DNA of 64,000 nucleotides. Origin: an uncultured Collinsella sp. (GTDB lineage: Bacteria > Actinomycetota > Coriobacteriia > Coriobacteriales > Coriobacteriaceae). The first letter of the stretch is position 1, and each line of letters begins with the position of its first letter. Location: contig CATZLI010000004.1 in assembly GCA_958421275.1 (NCBI GenBank), positions 62,001 through 126,000 on the forward strand, given 5' to 3'. The notes beneath the pieces are model-generated. The model was not told where the DNA came from. It ran no database searches and saw only the letters and a list, made by a program, of their open reading frames with translations. The position numbers and the translations under genes were made by a program. This document shows positions 26,377-35,361 of this stretch, piece by piece.

Positions 26377-26443
26377 AGTTGCGGTGGAATAGTTCCTGTT
26401 TTGCCCTTAAGCTGGCCATTCTAGGAACTATTCCACCGCAACT
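26377..26443. repeat. Perfect 21-bp inverted repeat, 25-bp spacer
   Basis: 26377-26397 (AGTTGCGGTGGAATAGTTCC, then T) is the exact reverse complement of 26423-26443. It lies between the stop codons of two convergent genes and directly follows the 26340-26371 hairpin. Function may be bidirectional termination, but no T-run is present; a small repeated element is an alternative. Confidence 0.85.
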
Positions 26444-26452
26444 AATAAATGG

Positions 26453-27208
26453 TTAGTTCATGCTGCTTTGGTGGCCGGTTCGACCGGTACCGTTGCGCGT
26501 CACGGTTTCATGGAGCAAAAAGAACCCGGGGACCTGTTTTGTCTCGGTGTATTCCATAAGGATGCCGTCGGCGTTGTAGGTCTGCCCGCGTATAACGGCG
26601 AGTGCGTTAAAGTCGTCGAGATCGAGCACGCGCGCATCTTCGGGCGTGGGGTGCTCAATCGTTACATCGCGTTTGCCCGTGGCAATCTTAATGCCAAGGT
26701 CTTCTTCGAGGTAACGATAAATCGAATCGTTGACAATCTCGGGTGTCAGTCCCGGTACCTGTGAGCTTAGGTAATAGGAGTCGTCGGAGCACACGGCATG
26801 TCCGTCTGCATAACGAATGCGTTTGGCGCGTGTGAGCTCACAGCCTTCGGGAAACCCGGTAATCCCGGAGAGTGCCTTGCTACAGATGAGGAGCTCAAAG
26901 ACGGTGGTGACAGTCTTGAGCTCAAAGCCTCGGCTGGTCGCGATTTCCTTAAAGGTCTCGAGTCCGCCGCCACCACGACTCTTCTCGTCACTGATGTTGC
27001 GAATGACGCGCATGCCTTTGCCTTGCTGGGGGAGCACGTAACCATCTGCCGCAAGCATCGAGATGGCGCGACGGACCGTCATGCGCGAACAGTCAAACAG
27101 CTGCGTGAGCTCAGTCTCCGAAGGCAGATAACTCTGATAGGCGTATGTGCCGTCGTCAATCGACTGCTTCACGTTGTCATAAATAGTTTGGAAGATGGCT
27201 CGCGCCAT
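26453..27208 (-). CDS. GntR-family repressor of the alpha-glucoside locus
   Basis: A 251-residue HutC/UTRA-type regulator. The N-terminal winged helix (LPSETELTQLFDCSRMTVRRAISML) binds DNA and the C-terminal UTRA domain senses a sugar phosphate; the closest named relatives by pattern are trehalose-operon repressors (TreR). It lies beside a dehydrogenase, a PTS EIICB and a GH4 enzyme. The promoter region between those genes holds TGTCTATA..TATAGACA and TTGTCTAGAT dyads of the kind GntR/UTRA proteins bind. AGGAG precedes ATG 27208. Confidence 0.9.
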   Translation of the reverse strand: MARAIFQTIYDNVKQSIDDGTYAYQSYLPSETELTQLFDCSRMTVRRAISMLAADGYVLPQQGKGMRVIRNISDEKSRGGGGLETFKEIATSRGFELKTVTTVFELLICSKALSGITGFPEGCELTRAKRIRYADGHAVCSDDSYYLSSQVPGLTPEIVNDSIYRYLEEDLGIKIATGKRDVTIEHPTPEDARVLDLDDFNALAVIRGQTYNADGILMEYTETKQVPGFFLLHETVTRNGTGRTGHQSSMN

Positions 27209-27273
27209 GACGGTCTCCTAGAGCTGGGCGCGTGAACGACGGATGAGGGCCGCCCGCGCAGGTGTCAATCGAT

Positions 27274-28299
27274 TTACTTGCTGGGGTCGATTATATATTT
27301 GCCCATGGCACGCAGGGCCGGGTCTGACAGGATGGCGCCGAGTTCATCGAGGGAAGCTACCTTTGCGACCATCGAGGATACGTCGAGCCTGCCAGAGTCG
27401 ATGAGCTCGAGCGCACGACGCTGCGTATAAGGGTTAATGTAGGACGAGGTAAGCACAAGCTCCTTCTGGAAGACCTCGAAGGGCTTGACGGTGATTGTCT
27501 CATCGGGCTTGGTGAGGCCGAACATCATGACCGTAGCCTTGTGGCCGGCGATCTGGATGGCCTGCTCGATGGTGACGGGCTTGCCAACACACTCGATAAC
27601 GACATCGACGTTGCCGACGCCCTCCTGCTTCAGGCGGGCCGGGACGTCCTCGTGGATGGAATCAATTGCCAGGTCGGCGCCGAGTTTGAGCGCAACCTCG
27701 CGCTTGCCTTCGACGGGCTCGAGCAAGACAACCTTGGTGGCGCCGGCGTTTTTAGCAAGCTGCATCATGAGCAGACCGATCATGCCACCGCCGATAACGA
27801 CAACTGTGCTGCCGGGCTTGATGTTGCACATATCGATGCCGTGCAGGCAGCAGGCGACGGGCTCGGTCATAGCGCCCTGCTCGAAGCTGGTGTGATCGCC
27901 CAACTTGTAGACTTGCTGCATATCGACGGAGCAGTACTCGGCAAAGCCGCCGTTAACGGTGGTGCCGTAACCGGTCATATGCTCGCAGTAGTGGTTGATT
28001 CCGTCGCGGCAGGGTTCGCAGCAGCCGCAGGGATGGTTTGGGTCGATGCACACGCGATCGCCCGGTTTAAAGCCAGCGACGTCGCTGCCCACGGCCTCGA
28101 CAACGCCCGCAAACTCATGACCAAGGATCGTGGGCGGGGTAACGTCGGCTGCACCCTTGTCGCCTTCATAGATATGAACGTCGGTACCGCAGACGCCGCA
28201 AGCTTTGACGTTGATCAGAACGTCGCGCCTGCCCACGGCCGGCTTTGCCGATTCCTCGACTCTGAGGTCGTGCTTTCCATAGAAGACCGCGCTTTTCAT
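27274..28299 (-). CDS. Zinc-dependent medium-chain dehydrogenase (polyol/threonine dehydrogenase type)
   Basis: A 341-residue MDR-family NAD(P)-dependent alcohol or polyol dehydrogenase. Seen: catalytic-zinc ligands CGVCGTD and GHEFAG, structural-zinc cysteines in PCGCCEPCRDGINHYC, and the Rossmann motif VVIGGGMIGLLMM. Sequence style is L-iditol/sorbitol dehydrogenase-like, but substrate is unproven. AAGGAG lies 7 nt before ATG 28299. It is divergent from the PTS gene and shares its operator region, so it is probably co-regulated with alpha-glucoside use and may oxidise a sugar or sugar phosphate released there. Confidence 0.88.
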   Translation of the reverse strand: MKSAVFYGKHDLRVEESAKPAVGRRDVLINVKACGVCGTDVHIYEGDKGAADVTPPTILGHEFAGVVEAVGSDVAGFKPGDRVCIDPNHPCGCCEPCRDGINHYCEHMTGYGTTVNGGFAEYCSVDMQQVYKLGDHTSFEQGAMTEPVACCLHGIDMCNIKPGSTVVVIGGGMIGLLMMQLAKNAGATKVVLLEPVEGKREVALKLGADLAIDSIHEDVPARLKQEGVGNVDVVIECVGKPVTIEQAIQIAGHKATVMMFGLTKPDETITVKPFEVFQKELVLTSSYINPYTQRRALELIDSGRLDVSSMVAKVASLDELGAILSDPALRAMGKYIIDPSK

Positions 28300-28345
28300 G
28301 GTGACTCCTTAACGTGGCGGTGAATGTTGTAATGAAGTATAGGCA

Positions 28346-28380
28346 TGTCTATAGATATAGACAAGCACATCTAGACAAGT
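28346..28380. promoter_or_regulatory. GntR-type operator dyads, dehydrogenase side
   Basis: TGTCTATAGATATAGACA (28346-28363) is a perfect 18-bp palindrome. It is followed by ATCTAGACAAGT (28369-28380), which is the reverse complement of the core of the PTS-side site at 28496-28511. Both are within 80 bp of the dehydrogenase start. Confidence 0.7.
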
Positions 28381-28446
28381 AGAAAAGAAAATTGAAATGC
28401 AGCCATCAGCTATGTCAGATTTAACAGGCGAAATACTGGACATATA

Positions 28447-28511
28447 CCGTTTACGGCCAATAATCAACCGTTTACCGACCGTAGTATTTATGCTAACTTG
28501 TCTAGATAAGT
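28447..28511 (+). promoter_or_regulatory. Probable promoter and operator of the alpha-glucoside PTS operon
   Basis: TTTACC (28471-28476), a 17-bp spacer and TAACTT (28494-28499) make a plausible sigma-70 promoter. ACTTGTCTAGATAAGT (28496-28511), a dyad with one mismatch, overlaps the -10 end, where a repressor would block transcription. Two direct copies of CCGTTTAC (28447-28454 and 28468-28475) lie 21 bp apart, two helical turns, over and upstream of the -35, as for an activator. Elements were read by eye. Confidence 0.55.
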
Positions 28512-28656
28512 GATATGATAAAAATAGAAGCGCAAGAAGTCAGGGAAGCGGGCCCACCCGTCCTATTGCACGAGGTACACGCAAACGGCGCGTCTGCGGT
28601 CTCGAGTGAAGCCAAAACCGCAGCCGCTCCGAATGAAGAGAGGGGGATTCCCCGTC

Positions 28657-30267
28657 ATGATGCAAAAGATACAACGTTTCGGCGGTGCAATGTACACGCC
28701 TGCAATTCTTTTCGCATTTTCCGGAATCGTCGTCGGCCTGGGTACGTTGTTTACCACCGAGGCGATCTTTGGCGAGATGGCCACAGCGGGTCATCTTTGG
28801 TTTGATTGCTGGAATGTGCTGCTCCAGGGTGGTTGGACGCTCTTTAACCAGATGCCGTTGCTGTTTTGCGTAGCGTTGCCAATCTCGCTCGCGAACAAGC
28901 AGAACGCTCGCTGCTGCATGGAGGCTTTGGCCATCTACCTTACCTTCAACTACTTTGTAAGCACAATCTTGGGGCAGTGGGGCCCTGTCTTTGGGGTCGA
29001 CTACTCTGTCGAGGCGGGCAGCGGTACTGGTCTTGCCACTATCGCAAGCATCAAAACGCTTGACATGGGCATCATGGGCGCGCTCATTATCTCTGGTATC
29101 GCCACGATGCTGCATAACAAGTTCTTCGACACCGAGCTCCCCGAGTGGTTGGGCGTGTTCTCGGGTTCCGTGTTCATCTATATGATCGGTTTCTTCGTTA
29201 TGGTTCCGGTCGCTCTTATCGCCTACCTGGTGTGGCCGCATGTTCAGGCTGCTATCTCCGCCTTCCAGGGATTCATCCTTTCCGCCGGTACGTTTGGCGT
29301 GGGTGTCTTTGCTTTCTTCGAGCGCGTGCTGATCCCTACAGGCCTGCACCACTTTATCTATACGCCGTTCTATTACGACAACGCGGCGGTCAACGGCGGC
29401 ATCTTTGCTGCTTGGGCCAACATCCTGCCCCAACTGGCTGCCGATCCGAGCATTGCTCTTAAGGATGCCGCACCCTGGGCTGCCTATACCTGCCCTGGTT
29501 GGACTAAGGTCTTCGGCTCGCTTGGCGTCGCCATTGCGTTTTATATGACCGCCAAACCCGAGCGCAAGCAGCGCGTCAAGGCTCTGCTGATCCCGGTCAC
29601 CCTTACCGCTATGCTTTGCGGTATCACCGAGCCGCTTGACTTCACCTTCCTGTTCATCGCGCCCGGCCTGTTCGTCGTCCACTGCGTGCTCGGAGCGCTT
29701 GGCTGCATGGCTCAAAACCTCCTTGGCGTCGTGGGTATCTTCGACGGCGGCATCATCTCGATGCTCTCGTGGGACTGGCTGCCCCTTTGGGCCGCACACG
29801 GTCTGCAGTACGCCATCTCCATCCTTGTCGGTCTGTGCTTTACCGCTCTTTGGGTTGTGGTCTTCCGTTTCCTGATCGTCAAGTTCGACTTTAAGACCCC
29901 CGGTCGCGAGGATGACGATGTTGAGGTCGAGCTCAAGTCCAAGGCCGACTACAAGCAAAAGCAGGGCGGTGCTGCTGCTGGCAAATCGGCCGCCCAGAGT
30001 AAAGATGATGAGCGCTTGGTGCTTGCCGAGAACATCCTCGATCTGCTCGGTGGCACGGATAACATCATCGATGTAACGAACTGCGCTACCCGTCTGCGCG
30101 TTAACGTCAAGGACAAGAGCGTCGTTGCACCCGAGGCTTCCTTCAAGGCGATCGGTACGCATGACTTGGTGGTCCAAGGTCAGTCAATCCAGGTCATCGT
30201 CGGCCTTAGCGTCCCGCAGGTTCGCGAGAAGTTCGAGAGTCTTCTGAAGTTCGAGACTCTTCTGTAA
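28657..30267 (+). CDS. PTS EIICB, alpha-glucoside (glucose superfamily) transporter
   Basis: Imports and phosphorylates an alpha-glucoside. The 536 residues hold an EIIC membrane domain (about 1-420, with some ten hydrophobic segments and the FFERVLIPTGLHH and GITEPLDFTFLF signatures of the glucose family) and a C-terminal EIIB domain with the phosphocysteine Cys476 in NCATRLRV. A Gly/Ala/Lys linker joins them. No EIIA is fused or adjacent, so a shared glucose-type EIIA, for example the one at 1.35 kb, must phosphorylate it. Start chosen at the first of two ATG codons after GAGAGGGGG. A GH4 phospho-alpha-glucosidase follows, which names the likely substrate class as maltose-like sugars. Confidence 0.92.
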   Translation: MMQKIQRFGGAMYTPAILFAFSGIVVGLGTLFTTEAIFGEMATAGHLWFDCWNVLLQGGWTLFNQMPLLFCVALPISLANKQNARCCMEALAIYLTFNYFVSTILGQWGPVFGVDYSVEAGSGTGLATIASIKTLDMGIMGALIISGIATMLHNKFFDTELPEWLGVFSGSVFIYMIGFFVMVPVALIAYLVWPHVQAAISAFQGFILSAGTFGVGVFAFFERVLIPTGLHHFIYTPFYYDNAAVNGGIFAAWANILPQLAADPSIALKDAAPWAAYTCPGWTKVFGSLGVAIAFYMTAKPERKQRVKALLIPVTLTAMLCGITEPLDFTFLFIAPGLFVVHCVLGALGCMAQNLLGVVGIFDGGIISMLSWDWLPLWAAHGLQYAISILVGLCFTALWVVVFRFLIVKFDFKTPGREDDDVEVELKSKADYKQKQGGAAAGKSAAQSKDDERLVLAENILDLLGGTDNIIDVTNCATRLRVNVKDKSVVAPEASFKAIGTHDLVVQGQSIQVIVGLSVPQVREKFESLLKFETLL

Positions 30268-30285
30268 ACCATCGTCCATCGAAAC

Positions 30286-30325
30286 AATCGGCCTTGCAGA
30301 GCCGGTATGCACCGCAAGGCCGATT
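30286..30325 (+). promoter_or_regulatory. Intercistronic hairpin between EIICB and GH4 genes
   Basis: AATCGGCCTTGC pairs perfectly with GCAAGGCCGATT around a 16-nt loop. There is no T-run, so partial termination or mRNA stabilisation that sets the ratio of the two products is likely. Confidence 0.6.
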
Positions 30326-30422
30326 CTAGAGATAAAAAACTCCACTTCTAGGTAACAATTCCAAACCGTGCAGGCCGCGTACGGGGATGGATTGAGCAAG
30401 CGGCCAGAATGAGGAGGACATC

Positions 30423-31766
30423 ATGTCCAAGAAAAACTATGCCGTGACCATTGCCGGCGGTGGCTCCACCTTTACTCCGGGCATCGCCCTGATGCTGCTT
30501 GAGGAGCGCGATCGCTTCCCGGTCAACAAGGTGACCTTCTATGACAACAACGCCGAGCGCCAGGAGATCGTTGCCAAGGCCTGCGAGATCTACTTCCACG
30601 AGAACGCTCCCGAGGTTGAGTTCAACTACACCACCGACCCCGAGACCGCTTTTACCGGTACTGACTTCGTCCTCGCTCACATCCGCGTTGGCCTGTACGC
30701 TATGCGCGAGCTCGACGAGAAGATTCCTCTCAAGTACGGCTGCGTTGGCCAAGAGACCTGCGGTGCCGGCGGTATCGCCTACGGCATGCGCTCCATCGGC
30801 GGCGTCATCGAGATCCTCGACTACATGGAGAAGTACAGCCCCAACGCTTGGATGCTCAACTACTCCAACCCCGCAGCTATTGTTGCCGAGGCCTGCCGCG
30901 TGCTGCGCCCCAACAGCCGCATCATCAACATCTGCGACATGCCGATTGACCTTATGGATAAGATGAGCCGTATGTGCGGCATCAAGGATCGTCGCGAGCT
31001 GCAGTATAGCTACTACGGCCTCAACCACTTTGGTTGGTGGAGCAAAATCTACGACAAGGAGGGCAACGACCTCATGCCGCAGATTAAGGAGCACATGGCT
31101 AAGAACGGCTACCTGGACGGCATCGAGCACGAGGCCGGTAAGGAGCAGCATGTCGAGGAGAGCTGGATTCACACCTTCGGCAAGGCCAAGGATGTCTATG
31201 CTGTCGATCCCGAGACGATTCCCAATACCTACCTCAAGTATTACCTGTACCCGGACTATGTCGTCGAGACGTCTGACCCCAACTACACTCGCGCCAATGA
31301 GGTTATGGATGGCCGCGAGAAGAAGGTCTTTGGCGCTTGCCGCGACATCATCGCCAAGGGTACTGCCAAGGACGGCGGCTTTGAGCCGGATGTACATGCC
31401 AACTACATCGTCGACCTTGCCTGCGCACTGGCCGAGAACACGCTCGAGCGCTTCCTGCTGATCGTCCCCAACGATGGCGCTGTGCCCAACTTCGACCCGA
31501 CGGCCATGGTCGAGGTGCCTTGCATCGTCGGTTCCAACGGCTTTGAGAAGATCTGCCAGGGCCCGATTCCGCAGTTCCAGAAGGGCCTGATGGAGCAGCA
31601 GGTTTCCGTCGAGAAGCTCGTTGTCCAGGCTTGGGTCGAGGGCAGCTACCAGAAGCTCTGGCAGGCACTCACGCTCTCCAAGACCATTCCTTCGGCAAGC
31701 GTTGCTAAGCAGATTCTGGACGAGCTCATCGAGGCCAACAAGGATTTCTGGCCCGAGCTTAAGTAA
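30423..31766 (+). CDS. 6-phospho-alpha-glucosidase, glycoside hydrolase family 4
   Basis: Hydrolyses phosphorylated alpha-glucosides delivered by the upstream PTS, using NAD and a divalent metal through the family's oxidation-elimination mechanism. The 447-residue protein has GGGSTFTPG for NAD at 12-20, NYSNPAAI near 146, and the metal ligands Cys171 in CDMP and His202 in LNHFGWW, at the same positions as in GlvA-type enzymes. AGGAGGAC lies 5 nt before ATG. The CDMP/NHFGWW combination favours the alpha-glucosidase branch over alpha-galactosidase (MelA). Confidence 0.94.
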   Translation: MSKKNYAVTIAGGGSTFTPGIALMLLEERDRFPVNKVTFYDNNAERQEIVAKACEIYFHENAPEVEFNYTTDPETAFTGTDFVLAHIRVGLYAMRELDEKIPLKYGCVGQETCGAGGIAYGMRSIGGVIEILDYMEKYSPNAWMLNYSNPAAIVAEACRVLRPNSRIINICDMPIDLMDKMSRMCGIKDRRELQYSYYGLNHFGWWSKIYDKEGNDLMPQIKEHMAKNGYLDGIEHEAGKEQHVEESWIHTFGKAKDVYAVDPETIPNTYLKYYLYPDYVVETSDPNYTRANEVMDGREKKVFGACRDIIAKGTAKDGGFEPDVHANYIVDLACALAENTLERFLLIVPNDGAVPNFDPTAMVEVPCIVGSNGFEKICQGPIPQFQKGLMEQQVSVEKLVVQAWVEGSYQKLWQALTLSKTIPSASVAKQILDELIEANKDFWPELK

Positions 31767-31806
31767 GAACTACTGTCTAGAACTCTCACGCATCTCTGCT
31801 TCATTT

Positions 31807-31850
31807 GCGCCGCCGCGGTGTCCGGATTCGCCCGGATGCTGCGGCGGCGC
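31807..31850 (+). terminator. GC-rich hairpin after the GH4 gene
   Basis: GCGCCGCCGC (31807-31816) pairs with GCGGCGGCGC (31841-31850), with an inner TCCGG/CCGGA. No T-run follows; instead TATACT begins at 31851 and may be the -10 of the ychF promoter, so the hairpin may insulate the two units. Confidence 0.6.
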
Positions 31851-31893
31851 TATACTTATGAAGTTTGAAGTACCTGTACCAAAAGGAGCTGTC

Positions 31894-32970
<1,077 letters not shown>

Positions 32971-32981
32971 GGGCGACGCAT

Positions 32982-33365
32982 ATGTTTAAATACGGCAAAA
33001 AAGCTGGCTACATGGGCATTGCGCTGCTCGTACTTGCGGTGATTCCGTTGGTGGTCGCAGCGTTTGTGATCCCCAACATTGGTCCTGAGGTGGCAACGAA
33101 GTTTAACGCAGCCGGCGAGGTGACGCGCTGGGGCAAGAGCTACGAGCTGCTGGCACTGCCGGTGCTCAACCTACTGCTGAGCGTGGCGACGTACTTTACG
33201 GCAGGACGCCAGGCTAAAAACAATGATGACTCCGCCGCCATGGCACGCATCGTGTGCGAGCGCTACCTGCGCAACGGTTGCATCACGGGTGTATTCCTCA
33301 ACGTGATCAACGTTTACTTTATGTACTCGGCTATTACCGGAACGGGCTTTGGCTTTGGTTTCTAG
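32982..33365 (+). CDS. Small membrane protein with DUF1648-like segment
   Basis: A 127-residue protein with three hydrophobic segments (about 12-33, 55-73, 100-118). Between the first two lies VATKFNAAGEVTRWGKS, which matches the P.HFN..G...WG pattern of DUF1648/SdpI-like proteins, the family that includes bacteriocin-immunity protein SdpI. It is only the DUF1648 part, without the larger SdpI domain. It lies 11 bp after ychF with a weak ribosome site. Function not known. Confidence 0.75.
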   Translation: MFKYGKKAGYMGIALLVLAVIPLVVAAFVIPNIGPEVATKFNAAGEVTRWGKSYELLALPVLNLLLSVATYFTAGRQAKNNDDSAAMARIVCERYLRNGCITGVFLNVINVYFMYSAITGTGFGFGF

Positions 33366-33374
33366 CTTGTCCTT

Positions 33375-33764
33375 TTAGGCAACGAGCCTGCACGCATATT
33401 CAATGGCTGCTGCGAGGCCGCCGCTCGATCGTGGTTTAAAGACCATGTCGGCGGCGGCCTCGTTTTCGTATCCGGCGCCGCGAAGGGCGAGTGCGATACC
33501 GGCTTCTAAAAGGAGCGGTAGGCCGCGCTGGCTGGTTGCGATTACGGCAGCCTGATTGAGTGAGCAGCTATGCGTTTGGCATTGGATGGCAAGTTCACCT
33601 TGCGCCGGGCAAGGGACCAGAACGGCGGCGACGCGACTTGATAGCAATGCAAATGCTGTGCGCTCATCGGGTGAAAGGCATTCGGCTTCAACGACGACGA
33701 GCTTGGGTGGTGCGCTGTTTGTGCGAAGCGTGGTTCGGTACGTGCGGACCGAAGAACCCGACAT
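33375..33764 (-). CDS. Unknown 129-residue protein divergent from an Xre regulator
   Basis: Start at ATG 33764 is fixed by AGGAG 8 nt upstream; an in-frame ATG 8 codons earlier overlaps the operator. The product has an N-terminal Ser/Thr/Arg-rich part, a beta-strand LVVVEAE, a hydrophobic middle (AALLSSRVAAVLVPC) and a Gly/Ala-rich C-terminus, with three cysteines before the last third. I recognise no family. Its promoter region is shared with a small Xre gene through a 22-bp palindrome, so it is likely under that regulator's control. It might be a toxin-like or effector partner; nothing in the sequence proves it. Confidence 0.7.
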   Translation of the reverse strand: MSGSSVRTYRTTLRTNSAPPKLVVVEAECLSPDERTAFALLSSRVAAVLVPCPAQGELAIQCQTHSCSLNQAAVIATSQRGLPLLLEAGIALALRGAGYENEAAADMVFKPRSSGGLAAAIEYACRLVA

Positions 33765-33788
33765 AGAAAACTCCTGTGTATTCGGCAA

Positions 33789-33810
33789 AACGTAAACTAT
33801 AGTTTACGTT
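33789..33810. promoter_or_regulatory. 22-bp perfect palindrome operator between divergent genes
   Basis: AACGTAAACTA and its reverse complement TAGTTTACGTT are joined without spacer. The site lies 24 bp before the minus-strand gene and 30 bp before the Xre gene, and contains TATAGT, a possible -10 for either direction. It is the expected size and symmetry for an Xre dimer pair. Confidence 0.8.
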
Positions 33811-33840
33811 TATGTTCGGCCCCATTTCAAACTCGTCTGC

Positions 33841-34059
33841 ATGGACGAACGTGCGAAACAGATTCTTGGCAGGCGGGTCGAAGAGACACGCAGAGACCTT
33901 GGTATCTCCAAGGTTGATTTTTGTGTGGCGACAGGAATCAGCCGACCCTATCTCGACCGAATCGAAGACGGGACGGCAAATTTCACGCTCAAGGTTCTAT
34001 TTAAGATCGCGCCCGCACTCGGCATGACGGTATCTGAGCTTCTCGAGGGTATTGAATAG
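33841..34059 (+). CDS. Small Xre-family DNA-binding protein
   Basis: A 72-residue protein that is essentially one HTH_3 domain: ILGRRVEETRRDLGISKVDFCVATGISRPYLDRIEDG-type helix-turn-helix at about 8-44 followed by NFTLKVLFKIAPALGMTVSELLEG. No sensor or oligomerisation domain. No Shine-Dalgarno is visible before ATG; the leader would be only about 30 nt if the palindrome's TATAGT is the -10. Divergent from the unknown gene at 33375-33764, and probably autoregulated through the palindrome. Confidence 0.88.
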   Translation: MDERAKQILGRRVEETRRDLGISKVDFCVATGISRPYLDRIEDGTANFTLKVLFKIAPALGMTVSELLEGIE

Positions 34060-34080
34060 AGGACGCCTATTGACCGGTGG

Positions 34081-35094
34081 TTACGCCATCGGGATGCGGT
34101 CGTGGTTGACTTGGCTGTAGAACAGGCGCTGGATCTCGGCGGCATCGCGTGACTGGCCGAGTGCCCACATGGTCTTGGCCACGAGCGTCTCGGTGGTCAT
34201 GTCGTCGCCGCGCAGAATGCCCGGATGATCGGCGTAAGCACGGCCGACCTCATAAACGCCCAGATCGAGGCCCTCTTCGGGGACCTGCGTGGTCATAACG
34301 ACAGTGCGGCCCGAATCGACCCAGCGGAAAATTGCCTCTTGGAATGACTCGCCGGACTCGCCAAACTCGGGGATACCGCCAATGCCAAAGGTCTCCAAAA
34401 TCACGGCGTCGTAGCTATCGGCAAGGGCGTCAAGGATACCCGGGTTTACGCCGGGCGTCAGCTTAAGGACAAACACGCGCGGGTCGATGCTGTCGTAGAA
34501 ACTCACCGGGTTTTCGCCCTGATGCGTGCCGTGAAGCCCGTTGCGCACGATGCGGTCGTTGCGGATGTAGGCAATGGGCGGATAGTTGACGCTAATGAAC
34601 GCGTTAAAGCTCATGGTGCGCTGCTTGCGGGCGCGCGTACCGGCAATGGCGACGCCGCCAAACACGATAGAGACGTCGTGCGAATGCTCATCGAGCGCAT
34701 AGAGCAGGCTCTGGTACAGATTGAGTTTGGCGTCAGTAAAAGGGTTGCCCATGGGCTTTTGCGAGCCGGTGAGTACGATGGGCTTGGGACTGTCCTGAAT
34801 CAGATAGGAAAGCGCTGCCGCGGTGTAGCTCATGGTGTCGGTGCCGTGCAGAATCACGAAGCCGTCGTGGTCGGCATAACCCTCGACGATGACGTCGCGG
34901 ATACGCATCCAGTCACTCGGGCGCATGTTGGTGCTGTCGATGTTCATGGGCTGCACGACGTCGAGCTCGCAGAGGCCCGAGATCTCGGGGACGCTCTGGG
35001 CGAGCTCCTCACCGGTCAGGGCGGGGGAGAGGCCGTTGCCGTCCTCGGTCGATGCGATGGTGCCGCCCGTGGCGATGAGAAGGATGCGCTTCAT
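34081..35094 (-). CDS. ansA: L-asparaginase
   Basis: Hydrolyses asparagine to aspartate and ammonia. The 337-residue protein has both catalytic triad regions: TGGTIAS near the N-terminus with the nucleophilic Thr12, and HGTDTM near 86-91 with the second Thr and Asp, followed by the Lys in GSQKP. No signal peptide, so a cytoplasmic type I enzyme. AGGAA precedes ATG 35094. Its stop lies 22 bp from the convergent Xre stop. Confidence 0.93.
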   Translation of the reverse strand: MKRILLIATGGTIASTEDGNGLSPALTGEELAQSVPEISGLCELDVVQPMNIDSTNMRPSDWMRIRDVIVEGYADHDGFVILHGTDTMSYTAAALSYLIQDSPKPIVLTGSQKPMGNPFTDAKLNLYQSLLYALDEHSHDVSIVFGGVAIAGTRARKQRTMSFNAFISVNYPPIAYIRNDRIVRNGLHGTHQGENPVSFYDSIDPRVFVLKLTPGVNPGILDALADSYDAVILETFGIGGIPEFGESGESFQEAIFRWVDSGRTVVMTTQVPEEGLDLGVYEVGRAYADHPGILRGDDMTTETLVAKTMWALGQSRDAAEIQRLFYSQVNHDRIPMA

Positions 35095-35361
35095 GCTGAT
35101 ATTCCTATCGTATTTGCCGCCGCAGAGGCGGAGTCGTTCGGCAGTATTGTGGCACAGGGCGTCCAATGTTCAAACGTATTACATCATCTGTAACGTCTGG
35201 TAACACTTCAATTGCCGTCAAATAGGGGCCCAGGTCGTGCGTTTGCCGTGCGCTGATGGCTGCGAGGGACGAGAAACCCCATATAACGTGTACACTATGG
35301 AAGTTATTTTCGTTCATTCACGCGGGTGGGCACCGGCTCCCCGCCAACAAGAGGGGGAACC
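35095..35361. other. Divergent upstream region ansA / guaA
   Basis: A 267-bp gap without a gene. GCGGG (35321-35325) and CCCGC (35339-35343) form a hairpin just before the guaA ribosome site, and TACACT at about 35291 is a possible -10. I saw no purine-riboswitch core. Confidence 0.4.
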
